DNA of 41,221 bases from assembly GCA_011522915.1 (NCBI GenBank), contig WTIA01000111.1, positions 1-41,221 on the forward strand, in the 5' to 3' direction. This document shows positions 24,752 through 32,028 of this stretch, in pieces. The notes beneath the pieces were generated by a model. The model saw only the letters and a program-made list of their open reading frames with translations. It was not told where the DNA came from and did not search any database. How positions within the stretch are numbered: the first letter of the stretch is position 1; the number at the start of each line of letters is the position of its first letter. This stretch comes from Methanobacteriota archaeon (GTDB lineage: Archaea > Thermoplasmatota > Poseidoniia > Poseidoniales > Poseidoniaceae). Both the position numbers and the translations under genes were made by a program.

Positions 24752-25147
24752 ATGGGCGGTAACTCTCCTTGTGTTGAGAAGGGTTGCAGCATGTGCTGTA
24801 GAGAAACTGTAATGCCCATTACCGCTACAGAGGCAAGCCGTCTTTCAAGAAGAACAGGCCTATCAGAAGAGCAATTTTGCAGTAGGGATGAATCGGGAAT
24901 CAGACGCTTGCTGAACAATCAAGAAACTAAGGCGTGTGTCTTCTTGGCAACAAGTTCTGATTTACCAACGGCTCCTGGAATATGTACGGTATATGATAGC
25001 AGACCGCTGGGGTGCCGCACTTATCCAGTGATTCTTGATGAATCTGATATCGCTATATTGGATGATCTGTGTCCATATACTGAAGATTTCGATGAACCCA
25101 GTGAAGATGATGCTCATCGCTTGCTCAATCTTGAATCGAAGCTTTAG
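24752..25147 (+). CDS. YkgJ-family cysteine-cluster protein (UPF0153-like)
   Basis: A 131-aa soluble protein with the cysteine pattern of the YkgJ family: CVEKGCSMCC at residues 7-16, then KACVFL near 55, and CTVYDSRPLGCRTYP near 75-90, plus a later Cys. Members are annotated as putative zinc- or iron-chelating or iron-sulfur proteins. The reaction is not known, although several relatives occur next to protein-modifying or flagellar genes. The ATG at 24752 gives the cysteine cluster directly at the N-terminus, as usual. Its end overlaps the convergent Trm-G10 gene by 23 bases. The promoter must lie in the short gap to the tRNA-Arg gene. Confidence 0.88.
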   Translation: MGGNSPCVEKGCSMCCRETVMPITATEASRLSRRTGLSEEQFCSRDESGIRRLLNNQETKACVFLATSSDLPTAPGICTVYDSRPLGCRTYPVILDESDIAILDDLCPYTEDFDEPSEDDAHRLLNLESKL

Positions 25148-26153
25148 CGATGATCATTACTCTGCCAAGTGACTTGTGAACAGGTATTCCAAATGCGGTT
25201 TCGATATCGTATCCTGGAAGTTCAATATCTGTTGTAATTTCTTCATCGAGGTCATCTTCACCAGCTTCTACAGGCAGGATTACCACAAGATTACTGTCCT
25301 TTGATTGTCTAAGAACATTTGAGAGCATATCTTGGATTAATTTCTCATCACTGGGCGAATTCCTGCCATAAGGCGGGTCAACGACAACTGCAGCAACATT
25401 ACTAGGAAAATCAACCCTAGTTGCATCTCCTCTTACAACTCTAGCATCCACCTCTGCCCAATCGATGTTTTGCTGACAACCGTCTACCATCACAGGGTCA
25501 AAATCTATGCCTAAGGTCTCTCTACCAGATAGGGCAGATTCAATCAGAATGCCTCCAGTGCCACACATAGGGTCTATTACGAAACCATCATTCGTACCAG
25601 CTGCGATATTTACTGCGGCTCTTGCTAATCTAGGCTCAAGAGAAACCGGGCGGAAAAATGGGCGCTTGTTTGCGCGCATTGCCGACCAACCGTGTTTGCC
25701 TGGGCCTTGTCCAATCATCCACCCCCACGCAACATATCCTGCAGAGTTATCTAGAATAATTCCGAATCGATGCTCTGGATTTTCTAAGTCAAAAGTAGAG
25801 CCCTCATCGTGAAATAGACCTCCTACATGTCGTTCAATATCTCGTGTTGCCACGTCAATTTTGCCCTCATGTCTCCAGCATTCAATAGCCATAGATTCCT
25901 TTCTTGAAGGGGAAATTAAACTCAATAGATCATCTAAGGATTTCCACTTTGTTATTCCCCCATCAATTAATACACATTCGCAGCCCGACATTATTTGCGA
26001 TTTTTCCCAATCGCTCTCACCTTCGGCTATCAGTAATCTTCTGGAATCAGTACGCTGAATTATCGAGTTAGAAAACATCGATTTTGCTTCGGCTCTCGCT
26101 ATCGCGGGATGCCAACCGCGCAAGGAAATTATCGCCGAAGGTTTAGCCTTCAT
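25125..26153 (-). CDS. trmG10: tRNA (guanine-N2)-methyltransferase, Trm-G10/Trm11 type
   Basis: Probably methylates guanosine 10 of tRNA to m2G/m2,2G. I start at the ATG at 26153 (MKAKPSAIISLRGWHPAIARAE), since this matches the usual N-terminus (short strand, then HP-x-x-A-x-A-E helix) and lies five bases after the ribD stop; the track start at 26252 lies inside ribD. The N-terminal ~150 residues take the place of the THUMP region. The C-terminal Rossmann fold shows FVIDPMCGTGGILIE (SAM motif I), GIDFDP, and the catalytic DPPYGRNS characteristic of N2-guanine enzymes. The 342-aa length fits the family. Likely co-transcribed with ribD. Confidence 0.9.
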   Translation of the reverse strand: MKAKPSAIISLRGWHPAIARAEAKSMFSNSIIQRTDSRRLLIAEGESDWEKSQIMSGCECVLIDGGITKWKSLDDLLSLISPSRKESMAIECWRHEGKIDVATRDIERHVGGLFHDEGSTFDLENPEHRFGIILDNSAGYVAWGWMIGQGPGKHGWSAMRANKRPFFRPVSLEPRLARAAVNIAAGTNDGFVIDPMCGTGGILIESALSGRETLGIDFDPVMVDGCQQNIDWAEVDARVVRGDATRVDFPSNVAAVVVDPPYGRNSPSDEKLIQDMLSNVLRQSKDSNLVVILPVEAGEDDLDEEITTDIELPGYDIETAFGIPVHKSLGRVMIIAKASIQD

Positions 26154-26157
26154 CAAA

Positions 26158-27156
26158 TCATCTCGTGAAAATTTTGACAGATTCTTTGCCCCAAGTCTCT
26201 TCACTGATTTGTGTAAAGATTGAGAGGTCAAAATCTGCGGAAACTGGGTCAACGTGGGTTGAATCTGATTGGACTAAAATGAATTCATCAACCAGCCCCT
26301 CCTCGAGGAATCGGTTGATTGTATCCGGTCCACCCTCGACCAACAATCTCTGTATTTCCAAGTCCCCAAGCATATCTAACGTTGCTGGTAAACCTCTGAA
26401 ATCTTCTGTCAGGTGTTTCGTCTCCAATCCATCACTGAGCACATTTGAATTTGTATCAATTCGATTGTTTGGATCGATAATCACTCTCAGCGGTTGTCTT
26501 TGAGTTTCGATTAACCGAACATTTAGTGAGGGATTATCTCGATTCACAGTATTTGCACCAACAAGAATCGCACAACAATCCTTGCGTAATTTGTGGACCT
26601 CTTTCAAACATTCATCGCTTGTAAAGCGACCAGCAGCCTTCGATAGGTCATCTACTGAACCATTTGCATCTACTGCAACTTTTACTGTGACGAAAGGCCT
26701 GCGATATTGACACCAGTGCAGAAATTCTCGCATTTGCATTGCGGCATCTTTCTCTAACAAACCAGATTCTACTTCGATTCCAGCTTCCTCTAAAACAGAA
26801 ATTCCATTTCCTCTAACGATTGGATTTGGGTCACCATGTGCGATTACAACTTTTCCTATGCCTGCCCATAGAAGTGCTTCTGTGCAGGGCGGGGTTCTTC
26901 CAAAATGATTGCAAGGTTCAAGGGTAACATAAGCAACAGAGCCATTTGTATTGTGCCCCTTTTCCTCTGCATCATGAATCGCCATCTGTTCAGCATGTAG
27001 TCCACCAAGGTGGTCATGCCACCCTTCCGCAATAATTTCGTCATTCTTGACTAATACACATCCAACCAATGGATTTGGACGCACTTGTCCACGGCCTTTT
27101 TCGGCAACCTCGATTGCGCGGCGCATGTATTCATGCTGCGCTTCACTCCAGGTCAT
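26158..27156 (-). CDS. ribD: Bifunctional riboflavin-biosynthesis deaminase/reductase RibD
   Basis: Carries out two steps of riboflavin synthesis: deamination of the pyrimidine ring, then NADPH-dependent reduction of the ribosyl side chain. The start is taken at the ATG at 27156 (MTWSEAQHEYMRRAIE), the canonical RibD N-terminus; the 24 extra residues of the track ORF do not align. The deaminase domain has RPNPLVGCVLV, the zinc site HAEQMAIHDAE and the paired cysteines in TLEPCNHFGRTPPCTEA. The reductase domain begins near VTVKVAVDANGSV and shows ILVGANTVNRDNPSLNVR and LVEGGPDTINRFL. A fused two-domain RibD is the bacterial arrangement; most archaea use a separate reductase and no RibD-type deaminase, so gene transfer is likely. 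Confidence 0.94.
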   Translation of the reverse strand: MTWSEAQHEYMRRAIEVAEKGRGQVRPNPLVGCVLVKNDEIIAEGWHDHLGGLHAEQMAIHDAEEKGHNTNGSVAYVTLEPCNHFGRTPPCTEALLWAGIGKVVIAHGDPNPIVRGNGISVLEEAGIEVESGLLEKDAAMQMREFLHWCQYRRPFVTVKVAVDANGSVDDLSKAAGRFTSDECLKEVHKLRKDCCAILVGANTVNRDNPSLNVRLIETQRQPLRVIIDPNNRIDTNSNVLSDGLETKHLTEDFRGLPATLDMLGDLEIQRLLVEGGPDTINRFLEEGLVDEFILVQSDSTHVDPVSADFDLSIFTQISEETWGKESVKIFTR

Positions 27157-27243
27157 GAACCAACCCAAGTAGGCATTAGACATGAGTGCATCGCTTTCTA
27201 GTAACAATAGCATTGATGGCTTCAACACCTTCTAGAGGGACCA

Positions 27244-28266
27244 ATGGGGCCTCTTCACTGCATCGTAAATCCTGCCAGCAGAGACCATACTTGCGGCAAG
27301 AGATGGCCCGCAGTTTCCGTAAAATTAGAGTCTAAAGGTTTCGAAGTGATTACTCACATGACCACAAAAGTTGGCCATGCAAGCGAAATCGCTTGGGAAT
27401 TAAGACAACAAAACGTCGAAGGTCCAATAGTTGCAGTTGGTGGTGATGGAACTGTTCACGAGGTTGCAAGTGCGCTAAGAGGTAGCGATATTGCCCTTGG
27501 TATTCTTCCCTTTGGTTCAGGTAATGATTATGCAATTACTCAGGGTATTTCCAGAAAAAATGTCGACCAAGCGATTGACGTTTTGGTAAATGGCGTAGAT
27601 CGCAGATGTGCAGCATGGAGATTGGAAGGATTCCCCGCCTCTGCAACTGGAGATTATCCTGCTCCTAAATCGAATGAATGGGATGGCCTTCCTAGCCAAA
27701 AAGGAAGGGTTGTAAGATGGGTGTTCCTTGAATCGGATTCAGGAATCACAAGCGCCATTTCTAGAGCAAAATTGTCTAGAGCTAAGTGGATAAGAGGGAA
27801 CAAGAAATATACGTATCTTGGAATTACAACAATCCCATTTTGGAAGAGAAGGAAAGTATGGTTGAAATTGGATGATTCGGAAGGCCAAATAATCGATTTC
27901 ACAATGTTTGCTGCAACAACAGGAGAAACATTCGGCGGCGGTTACATGGTATGCCCTGGGGTGACTCCATTGGATGAAGATGGACAGATAATGTATGCAC
28001 CTCGGCTATCGAGGTTAGCAATGCTGTCTTTAATGGGGCCGATGAAAAAAGGTAAGCACGTAGGTAAATGGGGCATTACGATGCAAAAAGCCAACCGTAT
28101 TGAGATAAAACCAGTAAATTCCGATGGCACAGTATCAGAGAAGCCCACTCCACTGTCAACATGGGTTCAAGCGGATGGAGAACCAATTATTCTTAGTCCA
28201 GCAACTCTAGAGTGGCACACCCAGCAATTACTGGTTCGTGGTGCTAAAGATGTTGATTGGGCCTAG
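27244..28266 (+). CDS. Diacylglycerol-kinase-family lipid kinase
   Basis: ATP-dependent kinase of the DAGK/YegS/BmrU family, acting on a lipid alcohol. The 340-aa protein opens with HCIVNPASRDHTCGK, then has the nucleotide-binding VAVGGDGTVHEVASAL (about residue 62) and LPFGSGNDYA (about 95), the two hallmark motifs. A C-terminal beta-sandwich follows with FAATTGETFGGGYMVCP and the final QADGEP element. In archaea such enzymes could phosphorylate isoprenoid or sphingoid-like alcohols, for example in membrane-lipid recycling; the substrate is not decided by sequence. A long central basic stretch (ESDSGITSAISRAKLSR) may contact the membrane. Its stop codon interlocks with that of the convergent lipoprotein gene in CTAG. 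Confidence 0.9.
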   Translation: MGPLHCIVNPASRDHTCGKRWPAVSVKLESKGFEVITHMTTKVGHASEIAWELRQQNVEGPIVAVGGDGTVHEVASALRGSDIALGILPFGSGNDYAITQGISRKNVDQAIDVLVNGVDRRCAAWRLEGFPASATGDYPAPKSNEWDGLPSQKGRVVRWVFLESDSGITSAISRAKLSRAKWIRGNKKYTYLGITTIPFWKRRKVWLKLDDSEGQIIDFTMFAATTGETFGGGYMVCPGVTPLDEDGQIMYAPRLSRLAMLSLMGPMKKGKHVGKWGITMQKANRIEIKPVNSDGTVSEKPTPLSTWVQADGEPIILSPATLEWHTQQLLVRGAKDVDWA

Positions 28267-29633
28267 AATGAGAAGTCGCTAAACTCTTCATCATCTGCTA
28301 TCGATGCACGCTTATTTTCTACTCGTGGTTGAGGTTCTGGTTCAGGCTCGGTTGTTCTTGCTGCACGCTTTTTGACAGAGCGGCGCTTCACTGGCTTTGC
28401 TGCCTTTGTTGGTTCAGCCGCCCTTGTTGGTTGAGTAGCACGAGACATGCTGGAGGAGAAATGTTCTCTACGTTCTGGCTGAGGTTGTGTAGAGACAACT
28501 CCTGCAGAAGGCATTGGCGTACTCGAAATATCAGGAACTGAAGAAGAGACGGGTTGAGATTCTTCCATATTTTTTGCCTCACTTGTGACAACTACTGAAT
28601 TTCCACCTCCAAATGTCTTTGGCCCATCATCACTACCTCCCGATTGCAATACACTATCTAGGCTAAATCCAGGGATTGCAACATCCTTTTCTTTCTGTTT
28701 TTTCGGTGGAGGTGATGATTTTGCCGCCTTCTTAGCTCGGTCGGTTGCACTTTCAAGACCCTCTTTCTTAGATCGCTTCAAATCCTTTTTCATTTGCACA
28801 GACTTGGCGAATCCTTCTCTTCCCATTAGGGCTTCAGCCGTTGCTTTGGCGCCTTGCCTAACAACCATCGTTGAGAAGATGAAAAGTCCTACACCTCCAC
28901 CGACTCCTACAACTAAGAAGAATAGAATGAAAGTCCATCCTCCGAAAATATCGGTATCTCCGAGGGAGTATTCATCATCATGACCTCCCTTTAGACTTAC
29001 AACACCTTGTTCTGTTTTGATGCTTGTGACAATCATGCCATGGCCCTGACCTTCTAAGTCACAGGTTTCACTGGAAACTCCACCGAGACCGTTTCCGTCT
29101 AATACGTAGCCCTTCAACTCAATAGCCTCATGCCAATGTTGTAGAATATTCAATCCGTCAGCTACATTTTCTGATGCAGGAATTATGCCAATGACTTCCC
29201 AGTCATTTTCGTTGTCTGAAAGTTTAGAGCCTACTGCTTCGCTGGGATTTAGTGGAGCAGACCAATCCTTCAGACTAATTCTGCCAGCTTTTCCTTCTTC
29301 AACTGCTTCAGCAGAACTCCATGTCATTTTGTGAATAATTACCGCTGCTCCCATCGCAGATTGGACATCTGACAAATCAGGGTGTTCAGAATAGATCTCT
29401 GAGGAAATTAGCATGCCTGTAACCTTCATTTCGGATTCTCCACATCCTACAATCGAGAGATTCTCTTCAAATCCACCACCCATTTTTGACTTAACTACAG
29501 CACTATCACCGTTTATATCGACATGGACCTGACCATCTCCAGTACCCCATTCTGGGGTGTCATTGTAGATACATCCAGCCATGAACATCAACAACACCAG
29601 CGCCATCCCTAGACGCGTTCGTGTGCGGGCCAT
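28263..29633 (-). CDS. Lipoprotein-signal membrane protein with basic cytoplasmic tail
   Basis: I start at the ATG at 29633 (MARTRTRLGMALVLLMFMAGC). The upstream 43 codons of the track ORF run through the tRNA-Ser gene and cannot be part of it. The 456-aa product has a signal peptide ending in the lipobox-like MAGC, an extracytoplasmic domain to about residue 230 with three further cysteines, and one strong membrane helix (GWTFILFFLVVGVGGGVGLFIF). Its cytoplasmic tail begins with charged helices (KKDLKRSKKEGLE) and ends in Pro/Ala/Lys/Arg-rich low complexity and an acidic terminus. The topology suggests a sensor or anchor linking the outside to a nucleic-acid- or protein-binding tail. I recognise no family. 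Confidence 0.75.
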   Translation of the reverse strand: MARTRTRLGMALVLLMFMAGCIYNDTPEWGTGDGQVHVDINGDSAVVKSKMGGGFEENLSIVGCGESEMKVTGMLISSEIYSEHPDLSDVQSAMGAAVIIHKMTWSSAEAVEEGKAGRISLKDWSAPLNPSEAVGSKLSDNENDWEVIGIIPASENVADGLNILQHWHEAIELKGYVLDGNGLGGVSSETCDLEGQGHGMIVTSIKTEQGVVSLKGGHDDEYSLGDTDIFGGWTFILFFLVVGVGGGVGLFIFSTMVVRQGAKATAEALMGREGFAKSVQMKKDLKRSKKEGLESATDRAKKAAKSSPPPKKQKEKDVAIPGFSLDSVLQSGGSDDGPKTFGGGNSVVVTSEAKNMEESQPVSSSVPDISSTPMPSAGVVSTQPQPERREHFSSSMSRATQPTRAAEPTKAAKPVKRRSVKKRAARTTEPEPEPQPRVENKRASIADDEEFSDFSF

Positions 29634-29706
29634 GCGCGGGCTACGGAGCCTTGAGTTGTTGAACCCTTTCCAAGAATTGGCAAATTTTGGGTACGAAATT
29701 TTGAGG

Positions 29707-29789
29707 CGCGGAGAGAGAGATTCGAACTCCCGTGTCCGAGGGACAGTGGATTTCAAGTCCACCGCAATACCAGGCTATGCGATCTCCGC
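29707..29789 (-). tRNA. tRNA-Ser (anticodon UGA)
   Basis: Minus-strand cloverleaf with acceptor GCGGAGA/TCTCCGC. The anticodon stem GTGGA/TCCAC encloses loop CTTGAAA, so the anticodon is TGA, reading UCA codons. A long variable arm TGTCC-CTC-GGACA makes it class II. The T arm is GGGAG-TTCGAAT-CTCTC. The discriminator is G and the next bases read CCT, so CCA is not fully encoded and must be added enzymatically. It sits between the SCO-like gene and the lipoprotein gene, all on the minus strand. Confidence 0.93.
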
Positions 29790-29832
29790 CTAACCTGCCG
29801 TGAGGGCATTTCTTTCAAGAATCTATCCTAAA

Positions 29833-31566
29833 TCAATCTTCACGACTTGAAGCGATTATAGCGAGTCCTAAGCCAGTAATTACGGTCACTGCGCTAAAGC
29901 CTGGAAGGCCATTATCACTATCTCCGGGCCCAGATTTCAAATTGGCAGCTCTCCTGACGTCCTCGACAAATAAGTCTACATCCCAATCATAACCAACGAA
30001 TACTACTTTTGGCTTCCAATCAGCGTCTAGTATGAATGTTTGAGTAGAATGTGAGGTTGAGGTTTCATTCTTTTCTTCTTCAGGGTCGACTAATGGTGAT
30101 GGCAAGTTATCAGCATCTTGCCCATTCGCAACCCATGCGTAATGGGATGCATCGTCTATCAGCATGCTCTCATTTGCACTATCTGATGTTGACATCCAAT
30201 GACTAAACGAACCCATATCATGCCACATATACAGTTCATATTCAGATTCTATTGAGTTGATTGAAGTAACATCAGCACCACTAGTCATTAATTCAACATC
30301 GTTGTTTTCTAGTGTTTGAATCGTGTGTTTCATGGCACTGATATTGTTTGTATCGAAATATTTGTTATCGAACAATGCATAATTACCATCAGGGTAAACA
30401 ACACCTAACTTGTGAATCATGTAAGAATCAGGTGCAGGAATCGAATCATCGCTTGTGGAGTTTGGTGCCCAAACAATGTGTTGCTTGTCTACTAACATAT
30501 CCATTCCTACACTACTTTCATTCCAGGATTCTGTACCTTCGTCCCAGTAATGTAATTGCCACCACCATGAATAATCTGCAGGTGCCTCTATGCCGTTAAT
30601 TGTAGTCATGTAGTGGCCCCAATCAGAATCAGGTGCTACAAATGAGTCCAAAGCTCCAAGTGACATGTGCCAAGCATTTATTTCGCTAAGTTCAGAAATT
30701 TCGCTGGCACCATCTGATTGTACGATTACAAATGTATCATTATCGCTTTGCGGAGTTGGAATTGCAATATCATCGGTTGAATTAGGTGCGAATGCAAGGT
30801 GACCTACATCTATTGAATCAATTCCAACATCAGCACTATTCCAAGAATTGCTTGACTCATTCCAAGAATGCAATTCCCACCACCATGAATAATCTGAAGG
30901 CGCATTGTCATTGTTTATTCCTGAAACAAATGTCCCCCATGTGCTATAACTAGAGTTGATGATCCAATCTTCCTGATATGCTGAAGCTGTTAGTTGGTCT
31001 AAGCCGGTAGGCATAACTTCGTGGGATGAGGTTTCTCCGTCCGGCATAACCACCATTACAGTGGAACCATCACCGGATTCGTGATTGTGAGCATTGCTAT
31101 CTTCGTGTTCGTGATTTTCAATTTCTTCAGTAAGCACCGATATTCCGAAGTCTTTCCAAACCATCTCCAAATCTTCCAACTCAGCGGTTAAGTGAGGCCA
31201 CGTCGCACCATAATCTTCCATGTATTCTCTAAGTACGGCAGGACTGTCGGTAGCAGGGTCAACGGTGATTGAGATAAATTGGTAATCAACGTCATCTAAT
31301 TGCTTCTCGGCTTGGACCAGGTTACTTGTAATAACAGGGCATACATCAGGACATGTTGTAAAAATGAATGCGACAACTACGACATCAGGATTCCCAGTTT
31401 GGAGAGAATAATAATCATAATTTTGGTTGATTAAAACGTGGTTTGAGACGGTGACTCTGTCCAAAACGTATCCATTCCAATGATGGTCACTGTTAGTATC
31501 TGCTACACTAGTGGGTACTGTTGCCACAGTTAGCACAACAATACAAGCAATCACCAAAAATCGCAT
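29833..31566 (-). CDS. SCO1/SenC copper-chaperone domain with triple-repeat insertion and PGF-type anchor
   Basis: The ATG at 31566 (MRFLVIACIVVLT) begins a clean signal peptide; the TTG at 31587 would add seven residues. Numbering from the track start, SCO elements are FIFTTCPDVCPV (copper-binding Cys79 and Cys83), FISITVDPATDSP and WKDFGI up to about 150. The closing HSTQTFILDADWKPKVVF (candidate ligand His513) comes only near 513-540. Between them lie a His-rich stretch and three tandem ~106-residue repeats (about 175-280, 285-388, 392-498) with PDG, DYSWWWxLH and APNS elements, recalling DUF4430-like secreted domains. The protein ends LPGF, hydrophobic helix, SRED, as in PGF-CTERM proteins processed by archaeosortase. 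Last gene of the oxidase operon, so CuA assembly is its likely job. Confidence 0.88.
   Translation of the reverse strand: MRFLVIACIVVLTVATVPTSVADTNSDHHWNGYVLDRVTVSNHVLINQNYDYYSLQTGNPDVVVVAFIFTTCPDVCPVITSNLVQAEKQLDDVDYQFISITVDPATDSPAVLREYMEDYGATWPHLTAELEDLEMVWKDFGISVLTEEIENHEHEDSNAHNHESGDGSTVMVVMPDGETSSHEVMPTGLDQLTASAYQEDWIINSSYSTWGTFVSGINNDNAPSDYSWWWELHSWNESSNSWNSADVGIDSIDVGHLAFAPNSTDDIAIPTPQSDNDTFVIVQSDGASEISELSEINAWHMSLGALDSFVAPDSDWGHYMTTINGIEAPADYSWWWQLHYWDEGTESWNESSVGMDMLVDKQHIVWAPNSTSDDSIPAPDSYMIHKLGVVYPDGNYALFDNKYFDTNNISAMKHTIQTLENNDVELMTSGADVTSINSIESEYELYMWHDMGSFSHWMSTSDSANESMLIDDASHYAWVANGQDADNLPSPLVDPEEEKNETSTSHSTQTFILDADWKPKVVFVGYDWDVDLFVEDVRRAANLKSGPGDSDNGLPGFSAVTVITGLGLAIIASSRED
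30559..30896. repeat. Direct-repeat DNA within the SCO-like gene
   Basis: The 20-base CCACCACCATGAATAATCTG occurs at 30559 and again at 30877, exactly 318 bases (106 codons) apart. It encodes the same DYSWWW segment of repeat units two and one. Such nucleotide identity inside otherwise diverged units indicates duplication with local conservation or gene conversion. Confidence 0.85.
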
Positions 31567-31614
31567 GTTGAATCCACTTGCTTCCAATTAATGAAGGTTT
31601 GAGATTATTGTTTA

Positions 31615-32019
31615 TCACTCTGTTACGTACGAATAATCCCAGTTAGGTGTGCACCAATCTGGTAATTGATCGATTCCTGCAGGGTTGGAAAGTCCAATTC
31701 CCCATAGCATTAGCGCAGCAAAGATTACTGGGAATAATGCAGTTCTTGTGTAAATGAATGGGTCTCCTTTCAAGTGCATGAAAAATGCCGCAATTCCGTA
31801 TCCCTTAATGATACCAACAACGATTAGAACTCCCCAAACTGCAGTTCTTGTAATTTCAATATCTGTACCCGGGATAGTTTCGAAGAAAACTGCAGCAACT
31901 TCGAATAGAGTGAAGAACATCAGAATTAGGAAGTTAACATAGTAAACATCCTTTCCGATTATGTCAGCCATTTTCTGGAATATTCCTGCAATTGGTCCTG
32001 TATACTTGTGTTCGCCCAT
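31615..32019 (-). CDS. Cytochrome c oxidase subunit IV (prokaryotic type)
   Basis: A 134-aa membrane protein with three helices: NFLILMFFTLFEVAAVFF, AVWGVLIVVGIIKGYGIAAFFMHL and ALFPVIFAALMLWGIGL. The GIIKGYGIAAFFMHLKGD segment is the recognisable core of the CoxD/CyoD/COX4-pro family, with the conserved lysine and FMHL. It stabilises the oxidase rather than carrying a cofactor. It lies nine bases after subunit III and about 48 bases before the SCO-like gene on the minus strand. The start ATG (MGEHKYTGPIAG) is preceded by AGGTGATAAA. Identification is firm as a family member given context. Confidence 0.88.
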   Translation of the reverse strand: MGEHKYTGPIAGIFQKMADIIGKDVYYVNFLILMFFTLFEVAAVFFETIPGTDIEITRTAVWGVLIVVGIIKGYGIAAFFMHLKGDPFIYTRTALFPVIFAALMLWGIGLSNPAGIDQLPDWCTPNWDYSYVTE

Positions 32020-32028
32020 TTTATCACC

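Noticed and set aside
24752-26153. Toxin-antitoxin or defence pair from the YkgJ-like and methyltransferase genes
   Set aside because: They are convergent and have housekeeping-type motifs (DPPYG tRNA methyltransferase), not defence families.
29634-29762. N-terminal 43 codons of the lipoprotein ORF in the track
   Set aside because: They read through the tRNA-Ser gene; the ATG at 29633 opens directly into a signal peptide.
24599-29789. tRNA-Arg and tRNA-Ser as integration sites of a mobile element
   Set aside because: No integrase, transposase or duplicated tRNA end is visible near either gene, and flanking genes are ordinary housekeeping ones.
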